A stretch of DNA of 64,000 bases. It comes from Callaeas wilsoni. Lineage: Eukaryota > Chordata > Aves > Passeriformes > Callaeidae. The position numbers were made by a program, and so were the translations under genes. The notes beneath the pieces were generated by a model. The model was not told the origin of the DNA. It saw only the letters and a list, made by a program, of their open reading frames with translations, and ran no database searches. Shown in pieces: positions 1-13,000 of the stretch. Numbering within the stretch: the first letter of the stretch is position 1; each line of letters begins with the position of its first letter. The DNA lies in assembly GCA_013398955.1 (NCBI GenBank), contig VWPU01004874.1, forward strand, positions 167,953-231,952, in the 5' to 3' direction.

Positions 1-227
1 GGGCAAGGGCAGGCAGTGCCCACTGGAGCCCAGGCAGGGCAGGATTGAGTCTGCCACTCACGGGGACATGAAAGCTGGATGGGGAACCAGCAAAAGGCCT
101 GTGAGGCAGAGCACAGCTCTGTCTGGATGTCCAGCTCTGGAGGAGAAAGGATGGCAGCAGCTTCATCTCATGGCACGGGGTTCTCTTCTGGTTATCTGCA
201 CCTGACTGGATCTTGTCTGCTGGCAGA
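1..227. other. GC-richer non-coding leader, no gene seen
   Basis: This stretch is richer in G and C than the following 18 kb, with short G/C-rich words such as 'gcaggcagtgccc'. No open frame of useful length crosses it. It may be more of the same CR1 copy in diverged form, or a separate older repeat; I cannot assign it. Confidence 0.4.
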
Positions 228-430
228 GGGTGTGGCACTTAGGGACATGACTTAGCAGTGGACTTGGTAGAGCTGGCTTAATGGTTGGACTCAATGATCT
301 TAAAATACTTCTCCAACCTAAATNCTTAGGGACATGACTGAGCGGTGGACTGGGCTGTGCTGGCTTAATGGTTGGACTCAATGATCTTAAAATACTTCTC
401 CAACCTAAATTATTCTAGGATTCTGTGAAG
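228..430 (+). mobile_element. CR1-type LINE, 3' end (appears duplicated around an N)
   Basis: This matches the 3' end of avian CR1 retrotransposons. It has the characteristic 'cttagggacatga' block, the 'ggttggactcaatgatctt' block and the 'tccaaccta' block. It closes at 411-430 with two degenerate copies of the ATTCTATG-like terminal repeat. The plus orientation follows from the terminal repeat lying on the right. The element is truncated at its 5' end, as most CR1 copies are, so no endonuclease or reverse-transcriptase coding remains. Bases 238-323 and 325-410 are two copies of the same 86-bp stretch, about six mismatches apart, separated by a single N at 324. The doubled structure may be an assembly artefact. 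Family recognition is from memory of the CR1 tail; the subfamily is not assigned. Confidence 0.82.
238..410. repeat. 86-bp direct duplication abutting N at 324
   Basis: The 86 bases immediately left of the N (238-323) and the 86 bases immediately right of it (325-410) align end to end without gaps. All mismatches (about six) lie in the first third, and roughly the last 50 bases are identical. The duplication ends exactly at the N on one side and begins exactly at it on the other, as expected when two overlapping contigs are joined without being merged. Confidence 0.85.
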
Positions 431-1662
431 TCATTCTTGCTTATGAAGCAAACTAGGCTGCAGCTATGATAAAATACATGGAACTCTTTCTGCTGGAACT
501 CTAAAATTCTACCTCTGTGCTTTTTTGCAGCAGTGAAGAGAAGCTCAGCTTCCTGTACTACAAAGGAGGCTTTGTTGCTCTCACTCAACCAAGTAAGAGT
601 GGTGAGCACAGCCTGAGGTTCACATCCCAGACAGAGAAGTACCACTCAATGATTAAAGGAAATAAAAATAAAAAGGTGATCCTTGGCTATGGAGTATTTT
701 ATTCTGTTGGAACTATAAAGGTTTTTAATATATTGAACTTCAGCTTTTTGGAGGTCAGATGAAGACAGTACTTCATTCTCAGTCAGAAGGTTAAAGCTGC
801 ACATGAAAACCAATGTGATGCTGTTTGTAGATTCTGTCTGAGTGTTGTTTTTGCAACAATACTCAATCTCCATTTCAATGAAAGGGATAAGATCTTATCT
901 GAAGAAGGTTAGCATTGGGTAAGCACTCAGGAACAAGCAGCTGCAGGTAAAGCGTTCCTCCTTGCTGAAGGCGCTCTACCAGTGCCTCTTCAGTTGTAGA
1001 TATCAATTGTAATAACTCCTTGGGAACAGATTTATTTTAGTTTTCAAACCAAGCTCATATGAACTATAACAAAAAGAAATCAGAAATCCACAAATTGTTT
1101 CACCTACCATTTAAAAAGTGGCAGAAGTTTTCCGTAGAACGTGTCTGAGGGGAACGATGCACGTTCAGGGTATGGCTGCAGTGCCAGGCTGCTCAGACAA
1201 AAACAGCCCACGAGGCAAGCCTCTGCTGTATGGTTACACAGAGTTCCATCTCAACATACACAGAGCATAACATTTCTGGAGAGAATGAACATTTTGTGTT
1301 TTGAGAACTCCAGGCTGATACTGGAAGAGAACAAGCCAGCTCTTCTTCCACATTTGTCTTTCACCCAAAAATAAAAAAAGCTGAATAGATCAAGTACATC
1401 ACAGTAGCAATTGTGTGGAAGACAAAAGGGCTCAAATGCAGGCTGTCAGCTCTATATCAGATTTTTCCATAAACTTCTTGGAGGACTTTTCAGAATGTCA
1501 TGAAATCAGAGCAGTCCCAGAAAGGTGCCATTTGGAACTCCAGAGCATTCTCCTTCTATTTGCAAAGAAATATCACAGGAACAGCCTGTTCTCATAGTGG
1601 GATGGGAACTAACCCTCTCCATAACATTTTCAGTGCCAAGCAGCAAGTCCCCCATCTGTCTG
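431..1662. other. AT-rich non-coding DNA, no gene seen
   Basis: Unique-looking sequence. The open frames here are at most 81 codons, overlap in several frames, and show no recognisable domain or splice-site context. No repeat family is recognised. Confidence 0.6.
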
Positions 1663-1915
1663 CCAGCAGGAGAGAGAGAAAACAAATGAAAAATGGAAAG
1701 GAGAAGCAACCAGAATTTGGGCACAGGAGAGAAACATCTGCTAAAGGGAAGAAAAAAAAAAAAAAGAAAGAGGTGGAGAGAATCAGACAAAGAATCATAA
1801 AGCAGGTAAAAGAACATAACCATGTTCCCAAAAAAGAGAAAGAGAGAGGAGGAAAAACAGGTGGTGGCCATAAAAACAAAGGAAATTTTTAGAAAGAAAG
1901 GAAGGGAAACATAAT
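1663..1915. repeat. Purine-rich (A/G) strand tract with A14
   Basis: About 250 bases of the + strand are dominated by A and G, including GAGAGAG runs, an A14 run at 1752-1765 and 'aaagagaaagagagagg' near 1833. The complementary pyrimidine strand has few stop codons. This explains the 200-codon open frame on the - strand at 1506-2108, whose translation is rich in Phe, Leu and Ser, as expected from TTT/CTT/TCC repeats. Such tracts can form triplex DNA, but nothing here shows function. Confidence 0.7.
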
Positions 1916-4900
1916 GCCAGAGGTACTGTAGGTATTTACCTGTGTTAATAAAAGAGATTTGATGAACAGAATGGCTGAACAACAGTGGGTTCTGATTGCT
2001 CCAATGTATGGGCTTAGTCATTGGTTTTGGTCTTAGTTTTTCAGCTTTTGAAATCCACGTCACAAAAAAACCCAAAATAAAGATCATTATATGAAAGTTA
2101 TTTTCCACATTTGCGCAGGAATTGTGAGGGGAAGAAAAAAATCAGCCACTTCCTGGCTGCAACCTTCCTGCTTTTTCTCGTTGTTCCAGTACAAACAGAT
2201 GAGCATCCCTGTGTGCATGGATGAAAAACAAAAGCAAAAACAACAACACCAAAAAAAAAATAAAAACCCACACAACAACAAAAAGTAATAAAACAGAATT
2301 AAGTACAAAATTCTTAGTCTTCCTGGAGAAACACACAAGTAGCTGCCACACATGGCATGACACAGCAAGATGATTTAATAATAAAATTAGTATGATGGAC
2401 TGTCAGTCCTGAACACTTTGATTTAGAATTGGGCTTCTCAGAATTACCTTTAAAACACTCATACATTAAAAATGTAAATAACATCTGATTGTTTTGAGAA
2501 GGCTACACTTTGAGCATCTAGATATTCTTTGGTGTGTTCTCTCTAATTTTTAACTACTTTTTTTAATGTTAACAAATGTAAGGCTTTGTTTCTGTATATA
2601 AATTTTCTGCTTTAGTTTCACTAAACCCAGAACAAGACAGCACAATAATTCACGGTTACTTCATGCGTGCTGCCATGAGAATGATTAAACTAATGCTCTC
2701 TCAAGGCATTGCAAAGGAAAAGCATTCAGCTGTTGCAGGTTTCCATTGCTAATACCCAAATGCAACAGGTAACAGCCATGAATTTAGATTATCCTGCAGC
2801 ATATTCCTATAATACTCTTTATTCTGTGTATGTAATTTCCTGACTCTGTCAGCATTCGTGGGAAATGCTTATCTGAGCTACTACAGCACTGTTGTTTTGT
2901 TTTTATATTTCACCAGAATTGTAAACTCTTACGAAAACTCTAAGGTTCAATGACAGCTCCCAGTACTTTTTAGCATTTTATCACAGCTGCTCATTTTAAT
3001 ATTAAAAGTGGTCCCAATTTGTGGCCAGTCTTGAACAAGCAGAAATGTATCGAGTGTTTAGAAAAGGAGAAGGAAAAAAATAGATACAGATTTCCTTCTA
3101 CACTTTGATCTTTACTGTTCTGTTGTCTCATGCAAATTATTTTACCTCTTGGTGATCCTTTCCTGGTGGTGTATCAGAGATAATTCACAGAAGGAAATAT
3201 ACCTGCCTCAAAATACAGCAGGAGCATTTCTAAAAAGATTTCTATATATGTAGAGCCTTTGATGTTTATTAGTCTCACTGCATACTGAAAATTCAAATCA
3301 AGGCATCAGAAAACCCTTGAGACAAATGCATAATTCATATTTTCTATTTACTATACAGGGTCTATGTATTATATTATTTTTATTGATTTCTGTTCATGGA
3401 ATATTTGTAAAATAATAAAATTCTCGATATTGTTATATATTATTCTAACTTTTTATCTCATTAATTTCTTCAGAGTTGACTTCTAAAATGATGACACTGT
3501 CATAATTTACTTACCTTAGCTAGTGCTATACTGATCATTTTTTAGATTAGGAAATTACCCAGGGTTGTGGGACCTTCTGAAACACACATCATCATATTTG
3601 TCTAATTATTTTAAGAATTCTTTCCTACTCACTGGAAGCAAAGCTGACCATTTTTTCTTACTGTACAACTGCATCATATACCAATAGGGCATAGATATTT
3701 CCCATTCATTTCTGATCGAAGAAATTATTTTAATGCTTGCTGTCTGGGAAGCTCCTGTTATTATAGATTTGCCTGTGTGTTTTATTCACCTGTCACTGGT
3801 GTGGCACTTTCCATTGAGATGTTTCTACAGCTGATGACAAAAATATTTTACAATAAAGTGCTGTCAGCATGACTGAATCAGGTACTCTCAGATCAGCTGC
3901 ACCTCTAAGAGGTTGCATCGTGTGTAGAGGGTGCTACAGGAAAATCAAATTGAAGATGTCTTGGAAGGGAGTTTAAAAATGGCCTAACAAAAGAAGTCAA
4001 ATTTCAGACAGTGTTCTTCTCTGGAAAAAAAATTAAATCCATGTATAAATCCAGGAATAAGAAAGACCCTTCAACCTTTACCTACAGGACATCAGCAAAA
4101 TCTATTCTGTGATTCAAATCCAGCTTTACAGAGCCCAACTTAATAGCATCGATTTATTATTACCTATTATGTAGATTTATACACTATAATAACACAATTT
4201 TACTCACTATGAAGTAACATTTAATTAATCAGAGGAATAGAAGACATAATACAAAGATGCCATTTTAGGAGAACTGATGGAATTAGAATTATCAACCAAA
4301 ATCTTCCTGCTTTTCCATTTGAAAATACATGAGAAGCAGTTTTCAGGCAAAATTTGGAGTCTTAATTTCTGAAATATATCTAGAATATAAATAGGATCCA
4401 AGTTTGAGTTTCTCATGCGCCCATTCTGTGGTGAGAACTACCTCTGGCCTCCATTTTTGGAGTATTACAATGCTTTTTCTAATTCTCATAATAAGACAAA
4501 GAAAACAAAGATACACAAGCTGAAGAACGAGGACTTGCAGCTGCATCCTGTAAATTAAAAGGAAAAAAAATCAAAATAAAATCAAAATCATCCAAGAACA
4601 GGCCACTTCTCAACCATCCTAAAAGCAGTAAATAAGGTGTAAGTTATGCTTAAGCCAGTATTTGCTGAGAGAACATTAGTCCAGATAGAAGCAGTTACCC
4701 CTTTCAAATTATCTGTTGGATTATAAGATCATTACTGCTCAAGTTCCTTATTTTTTGTTTATAGAGCATCTAAAAACAGAGAAAACCAACCCTGAACCAT
4801 AATGACTTCCTATTATAAAAAGACCAAAAATTTGCATTTTTTTCCTGTAACGTATCTACGTATGGAGGGGAGGGAGGTGGAAGGAAACAGACCCTGTGTT

Positions 4901-7900
4901 TTCAATGTTTTGAACTTCAGGGAAAATATTTTTGCAGTGAGTTAGCCCACAGAATGTATAATATGAAACAAAAAGAAGATTATAGAATCTATTTTTCTTT
5001 GGTATAACCTCCTAAAAGACAACAGGCCTATTGGAGACAGGATTTAAACTTAGTTCAGTCACAACTTCTGGAATAAAGATAAAATGGAAGATAAAACCTA
5101 GTAAGATTTTCATATGATTTCAGCAATCCACAAAAAACCCAGGGTCTTCTGTAACATCACTTCTCAAAAATGGTCACTGCAAGACTTTCCTTAGGCAGTG
5201 ATATCTCAGATACAGCAGAGAAGACAATAAAAATGCAACAAACTGCAATGCATAATTCCTCGAGTCTTTCTGGCAACTCTGCCGGGGAGTCTCAGAATTC
5301 ATCACACACTGAAAGAAAATTTTAGGGAGTATCTAAGGAAAAAAACCTCTTTGAACTGCATTTTTATACATCACACTGACCTCATAACCTGGTTTATAGC
5401 TATCAGCTCTTTAAAGATGCAACCACATGTCAGTAATTGGCAATTTTAGCATTTCACGTTCAGAGGGAGAAATGCACCGTGAAGAGTGGGGAGTGCTGCA
5501 GCTCAGTTTTGCCTTGTGCACCAAAAACTGGACTTGTTTTTGTAACATTCGTCCAAATACAGGCAGATGGAGACTGGAATGGTTTGCAGGACCCGTGCTG
5601 CCTCAAAGGGTGCTGCTGAAAGGCATGAGGATGTTCCTCATCTCATAACCACCCCTCTTTACTCACACTTTACTTCTAGGCTTAGTTGCCAGCTGCGAGC
5701 CATTCTCATCAGTTCCTGTGCAAGCAAGCACAGGATTTTAGAAGACTTTAATTTTATAAACTTCCCCATTTTTAAAGAAGAGCCCTTTCAATGGGTATGG
5801 CTACAATGGCAGTGTCTGTATTGACATAAATTCAGTCAGGAAAAAAAATAAAGCCTCATTTCAAATCACAGGCAGCTTATTTATCACAGTCAAGCTGCCA
5901 AGTATGGCTGTGCAAAATCTGTCAGTTTTAAAACGCTACTTACTGCATATTCAAAGCCTCTTCAAAGAATATTTCCTTGAGTTACATCACATGCAGCCAC
6001 CCACATCTCCCCACGTCCTGCCTACGCCTCCAAACAATTCAGGTAGCAGGGTGACAGAGCAACATTAACCTATCACATCTGAAGGGTTTTTTAGGGCTTT
6101 GTTTTGATTGGGAGCTTTTTAAAGACAAAATTAGAACAAAAACCCCCTTGCCTTTCTCAACATTAGGTTTCCCAATATCTATGTTCTCTTTTAGAGACTT
6201 CTTCCACTAATAATGAGCTCTGGCTGCTAGGGGTCCTTTAGGTAATGATTTCTGCAGGAAGTCTTGTTAAACAAAAATGTAAGAAATAACAATCTCACCC
6301 ACCAGAACCCCATTTGTACAGCAAAATTCCAGCAAGGATGCCATTCTGCCACTTCAACTCCACAGAGCAACACTTGGCTCAAGATGAACAGCTCACTTTT
6401 GTTGGAGGGATTTAGTTCAGGCAGGGAAGGATTACTCACCATGAGTTACAACGGCAGTATTTGGCCAGAGAAGCCAGGGCAGCCTTTGCAATACCAACAC
6501 ATTATTTTAAAACAGCAGGGAAATGGGTCTTTACAAAGAAAAAGAAAAAGTTATAAAGGAGGATCAAATACTGTCTTAATTGAAGTAGAAATTCTGTTTT
6601 TAATTCATCTAGTTGCGTTAAACTGCTAATAGGCTAATTTGAAGAGCCCAGCGCATTCAAGAAGCTGGTATTTAATTAACAAAATCATTCTTCACACAAT
6701 GCCAGACAAGAGGTCAATCCCTGAATGAGGAGCTCCCTTGAGAGAAAAAAAAAGCATGATTAATACTGCAGAAACTTCTCATTCTTCTGCTGCTAAATAT
6801 CACTGACTGGGAAGGGGACACCATTGTTTCTTAGGTAATTTTTTTTTTGCATAGCTATCCCTCTTTTCCTTGTCTCTTTATCTGACCCCTGCATCCTTTC
6901 CTCTAGTGGATTTTGACCTCTATCTGGCTTTATGCATTTATGATTATATTTATAAACTGAACCCTGGTTGTATTACTGATGCAGACTTCTGCCACGGACA
7001 CAGGAGTTTCACTGATGCCATTTTAGAGTCCATCTAGAAGTTCCAACACCATGCCAGCAAAATGGCTGCTCCCGGCTTAAAAGGATTTTACATGCCCCTA
7101 AAAATACCGGGCAGACTTCAAGGGATTCCTAAAAATATTTCAAGCTACTATGCCAGTCAACCTCCATTCCTTGGCTTCAGAATGAGACCTTGTAAGAATT
7201 CATTACCTCAATTCAATTTTATTTCAAGGGGTTGCTCGGGATGAATAAGGTAACAGAACCCAGTCCCTATTAGGACAGTATGCACACACCAAACTGAAGC
7301 AGTGAGAGGTTCTGGGAATATTGATGAACAAGGAGAAGAGATTATTTGAACACAAGGCATTTTAACAAGCAAAGTGAGACCGCTTGGTGAACACATTCAA
7401 GAGTCCTGGCAGGCATGATTATATAGGTAGAACTCAGAATAATTTTCAGTCAGGGAAGTTTCTTCCTTGCTCCTTAAGTCAGGGCAATTAAAATCGACGT
7501 TTACTACTGCTCAGCTGAGGAAACACTGAAGAGAATATCTATAAATAGCCGTGAGGATCTTTAAAAGGTAGTTTTTGTCAGTGGCAAGATGCTTTCACAA
7601 TTAGAAAACCCTGCCTGGAGTTCTATAAACCACAACGGCCTTTCCTCACCAGCCAGGCTTCTCAATTAGCACCAAGTTGCTTCTGGCTCACTCCTTCCCA
7701 TAACTAACACTGTGCTTGTTATCCCCAAGTGTTTAAATCAAAATTAGTGACCTTCTGTTATTTATTACATGACAGTTATTTGGTGTTGACCTTAAAGAGA
7801 AGGTGTTTAAATGTATGTGAACATGTATTCATAAAACTTTAGGAAAAAATTTACATTTATATTGCACACAAAGACTGCAGCTTTCTCTCTCTGGTATTTC

Positions 7901-10000
7901 TGCTTCTTACAGACTTTAGTCTGTGGACAATGTTAATGACTTACAAAGCGTAACACTTTTCTATTTTAAAGAAAATGTCACATTTCCACAACATATGTGG
8001 AATATATGATTCCTCCCTGCAATTCAATCTGTACACAATACTTGAGCAAAAGATCAAGTATAGCATCTTTTGAAAGAAAGATAATTAAGAACCAATGGAA
8101 AACAATAGTGGAAGGGCAATGGCAAATGTGTGGGCAGCCTTTGGTAGTAACCTAAGAAAAAGACAAATTACATTTACATTCTATCAGCAAACCAGTTGAC
8201 AAAAAGTAGTTATTCATTGGACACAACATAATTCCTTTTAAGCTTCAGCAATATGTTCTCCTCACTTCTGAACTGAAATAACTGCTTTCAGAATTACTTC
8301 ACAGGTCTGAAAACAACTCCCGGGAAAAATGTCACTTCTGTTCTCTTTTCTCCATTGTATTTGTGTGATTCACCATGAATGTTCAGCAGTCTTAGGCAGA
8401 GAAGTTTGGTTGCAGGAGTGCAATTATAGAAAAAGCAATTTTATGGTATATCTTGGAGGAAAAAACCAACATTTTATTAAGAATAGAGGCACAATTTGCC
8501 TTGGATTCCTCTGCGATCTAAATTTAAGAACTGTGAACATCCTTTACCATTGGTTGTGAATTGTTATGTCAGAATAAACCAGTAGAAATCAAATTCATTA
8601 TTATGAGAATGATTTCAAGTGGAATATTCAATAGACCATTCACATGCTCCCAAAGTCTATCCTTTACACCTTTAGTATATTTAAGCAGAACAAATACGTG
8701 AATCAGCAGATAAACTCTTTTCTATAGGTGAGCAATACCTTAAAAACAAAGATTATTGGACATTTCATGCTAGACTAAGCCTTCCACATCTGTTCAACCC
8801 TGTAATTGCAAATACAAAAAGAACACAGTCCTGAACTACACCTTTAAAAGTCAGATTAAGTTCTTTAAATGCCTGAATATGATCCTTGTTCAGTGCAGCA
8901 CAGGTTTACACTACTTTTCTTGCAGCTTAATTAAAAACCAAGAAATAGGGTCTTCCTGGAGACCTGGAGAGTATGACATTCTTTGTATTATTTATTATAT
9001 AAATCATATTATATAATTCACCATAATGCAAAGTTTCCCTTGAATGCAGTTACAGAAGCACTGGTAACAAAGTTTCACTGCACTTCTGACCTGTGACATC
9101 ACTCTCAGGTGCTGTTTCAAACTTAATTCTAAGACAGTTTGTAATCTTCAAAGTGTTACTAAGCATCATTACAAAGAAAAAATACTAGAAAAGCAAGAAA
9201 TGACATTCTTCCCATACTGCAGATACACAGTCCTTTAAAAAGTCCACATTCTTCTGTAAGGAAAAAAAAGAAATGACGCAAGCACTGAATCTTTACAGTC
9301 AATAGGTTCTACATGGAAATTGCTTGGAATTTTCAGCATATTTTTGCCCAAATTTGTCTTATTTACCTATTTTATTTTCTTTATGTAGTTACACATTGCA
9401 AGGGCTTCATAATAATCTCGAGGTCCTAAATCTGTTGGTGTTCTTACATCTTTACAGCTAGTTAATGGTCTCTGTTAAAGAATTCATGAAACATTTCCTT
9501 AGAGAGTGTGCTTGTTGTTCCTAACAGCCTCTGGACCCAGCAGTGGGTGAAGTCCTTTATCACAGAGGGGGAAAAAAAGTCCTTTTTATTCATCAGGTTT
9601 CAAGATTTTCATTTAAGAGCTACTGAATAAAAGTCCAGAACTAGTGAAAACAAAGGAACCAAAGAATTCGTTCAATATAAATTTACACCTGCTTCATTTT
9701 GAAGCATTTTAGAAGAAAACTTCATTGGAAAAGAGACATCAAAACCAACCGAGTAGTAGGTAGACATTTCTTAGCCTCTGTGTGGACTGGAATCATACTG
9801 GAGGTCCCATGAGTAAATTACCAGCTTTCTTCCCTTGTTATAATTTTCAGGACCTTGCTCATAGCAATAACCTGAAACATCTCTGCTTCTTTGTTTCAGA
9901 ATAATGCCCTGTGAGAGGACAGGTAAAAACGCTCTCACAGTAATTACGCAGAACTTCTCAAAGTGTGAGGAATTTGGAATAGAATTGTGCTTTTTAATCA
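1916..10000. other. Long AT-rich non-coding block, no gene seen
   Basis: The block contains no recognisable exon, RNA gene or mobile element. Minor features are an A-rich, G-poor tract at 2222-2290, poly-A and poly-T runs, and AT-only stretches such as that near 9000. Open frames do not exceed about 120 codons, and none shows a family signature. It could be intergenic or part of a large intron; the sequence alone does not decide. Confidence 0.6.
2222..2290. repeat. A-rich low-complexity tract
   Basis: About 70 bases made almost only of A and C, with runs of A up to ten and CAACAACA words. No element body is recognisable next to it, so it is called simple low-complexity DNA rather than a retroposon tail. 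Confidence 0.7.
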
Positions 10001-13000
10001 CGATGACTTCCTTGAGATATAAAAGTTAGAGTACATTTAATTGAATTGCAGGTTTAACATCTGTTTTCACAATTTCATGGAAACCTACTATTAAAGTGGC
10101 TACTTTATCAGAAATTGGTATTCTTGTGTCAAAAATATTTTCCTCATAGTTAGAAATAATTTCTTTCATGGATTCATAGCAACCCTGCTATACCACCACT
10201 CCGAAGGCTACCAGAAAAAAAAAAAAATTCAGTGGATTTTTGTAGGAATCAGTGTTCTTATTAGGGAAATTAGAGATTGGAGTAATAAACAGGATTCCTT
10301 AATTCACCCTGAAATTAATATATTCTGCATCCCTGCACTACCCCAGTAGAATATCTAGGAATAACTCATCTCAAAGGCATAGTTTTTTCCAATTCTATAA
10401 GTTTTGTGTGCAAAGAAAAAAAAAATTAGTTCCATGATGCCTGCACTGAATTGGTTTTTCACATCTGAGTTTTGATAGGCTTCAGGTTTTTTTCCTCTGT
10501 TCTAACAGCACCAGAGACATTAAAGAGTCAGATTTATGCTTTAAATATATATTGTATATATATTTAGTTTCCTAAAAGCCCTGATGCACAACATTATTTC
10601 ACATGGCTTTCAATTTTTGCTTTCTTTAGCTGTTAGAACATCCTAAAGAAGGAAAAAAAATAAAGATTCCTATACATAAGGAGAGGTGTCTAGGTGGGCA
10701 AACATTTTCATGTATCGTGATTTAATTCAAAGGGCCATTAAATGCTGAGAATTTAACTGGATCTCAGCAGAGAATTACAAGTCAGATTATTACAGAAGTT
10801 ATAAAATAACTGAACTCTGGGGCTGTTCACATGTCAGCTGACTGGCTGGCCCATGGAAATTAATGCCAACAGACCCAGACTTGTGCCTTTGGTTTTCTCA
10901 CACTACTTCATCTTCCAGTTTCTACTTCTGCTGTTAGGAATGTTTAAATTTTATTTACACTTCAGCCTTTCAGTGTTCTATCAATAGAATGTTCCATTTT
11001 TTTCCAAAGTATTAATAGATTGACTCTCGTTACAAACTCAAAAACACTCCAAAGCAACCAAAGCCAAACCAACAGCAAATATATAGAATGAAAGACCCTA
11101 AATGCCCTAAACTTGATTTATTAGTTAAACAGAGTTTAATATTAATGTGAAATTAGATTATTTATTCATACAGTGCCTTGGTACATATACCACCATCTTG
11201 TCTGCAAAGATCTTCAGCACATTAAAGATTTTAGCTGCTTCCTCACAAAGAACCATCTTGTACTATAGACATGCTCCATATAAAGAGAGGAAAGTAGTGT
11301 TGAGATCTCTTCTGCTTTGGCAGATTAGTGAGAGACAAAGTATTTCAGCACAGAGGAACATAAAAATTTGGATTCTTAGGAAAACATTTCCTTATACGTC
11401 CACCTCTGAGTCCATGAAGGGTTATCTCTCTTCTTTTTACAAGGAGAGAGGAAATTTAAACTGTAGCACTTAAGTCACCCTGAGAAACTCCTCCATGCCC
11501 AAAAACATGAGGATTTCAGATATCCTTTTACAGCAATACCTTGATATTGGGTCTCTCATATATACAGATCACTTCAGTGCCTCACTAGACAAAAGCAGAA
11601 AATAAAACTATGACATCTGTAAATAAGGAATCACGATTCAGGGGAAAAGGCTGAATCTAGATACAAGAAGAAATGGAGTTTAGGAGGGTGTAGCAACTTT
11701 TATGCTTTAGCATTTATTAGTTGCAGCCACAATTGCAGCACAAATGACTGATGGCTGATGAGTGAGTATTTGTGTGGTTTCAACAAGCTTCATTACTCAA
11801 AAGTGGTTTTTTCCTTCTCTTCATTTCCTTTTCACGGAAACCCTACTGATGCTCTAATCAGGCTTATTGGACATTAACAAATTAGCATAAGTTTAGCATA
11901 CCACAATTATTCACTTCAATATCTATACTCCCCCTCACATTACCAGGAGCAGATCATAACATCTATCAATTTCCCTCGAACACAGGCCTCAGAAGTGATA
12001 TTTTTCACCACATTTTCCAGCCTTAGATATAGTCTCCCAACACCATCCTTACAGGCTCAGCTGTGCTGTATTTGGTTTGTTTAGTGCTACCTTTCAATAC
12101 TCAACTAGAACTATTTCAGATTTTCAGTTGTCATTACCGCAGTGAATCGAGGGGGTTTTAATAGTTAGGTTCTTCAAAGAACAGGTTTTTGTGCACTCAT
12201 CTGACAGTGTCAGGAATTCATGAACTCGTGATGATCCGTATTTGTTACTGTGCTAAGCTCCTTGAGATGCAGACAACAAAATATATCATCTACCTTGAAA
12301 GAAACTGGTAAACAATTTTTTGGGATAAAAAACAGTGGTCCAACACTTAAAGTGTCTTTATCTGAAGCCCAAAATCCTGAGAATTGGGCCAGTTCCCCAT
12401 TTTAACCCCATAATGACCAACTTTTAGCTTAGGATATGGAGTGTTCTAGCAAAGACTGGCACAATAGGAGGACTGGAAAGGAAGGGAAGGATCTCATTAG
12501 TAACCAATTCTGTAATTGCTTTTATTCTGGCCTTTGGGACACGCACTTTTCCACCCAGAAATGGCATCTTTGTCTTCCGCCTCTGCTGAAGCACTCGTGA
12601 AAATTTACTTCCTCTGATAATCTTGGGTGTTTTGGGACTAACTAAAGAGGTTAGATGCAGTATATAGCAACAGATAAAGTAATAGCTAGAATCTCACAGA
12701 AACCTCTTTTTTCCAAGAGAAGCAGCATGACATCACATAATCACATAGGAAATCCTCATAGTGATCAAGAAAATTGGGATTCCACAGAAAACAGTGTCAC
12801 CCAGAGAAAATGAAATATCTTAATGCACCACCTAACCAGCGACAATCACAGGGTTTTTTTTTCCTTTTTACTCCTTATTGAGAAATCTTTGCTTTTTTTG
12901 CTTTCTCCAAAACATTTATAATTATTCATAGCAGAATTCACTTACAGTTATTCAAGCAGAGAGTGAAGTCAGTGAACATGAATACCCAACTTCAAGGCAC

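Noticed and set aside
1506..2108. 200-codon open frame on the - strand with a membrane-protein-like Phe/Leu/Ser-rich translation
   Set aside because: It is the antisense of a purine-rich tract that lacks stop codons for compositional reasons. Overlapping frames look the same, and no domain is recognised.
7031..7055. REST/NRSF-like word 'ttccaacaccatgcca'
   Set aside because: Too many mismatches in the second half-site.
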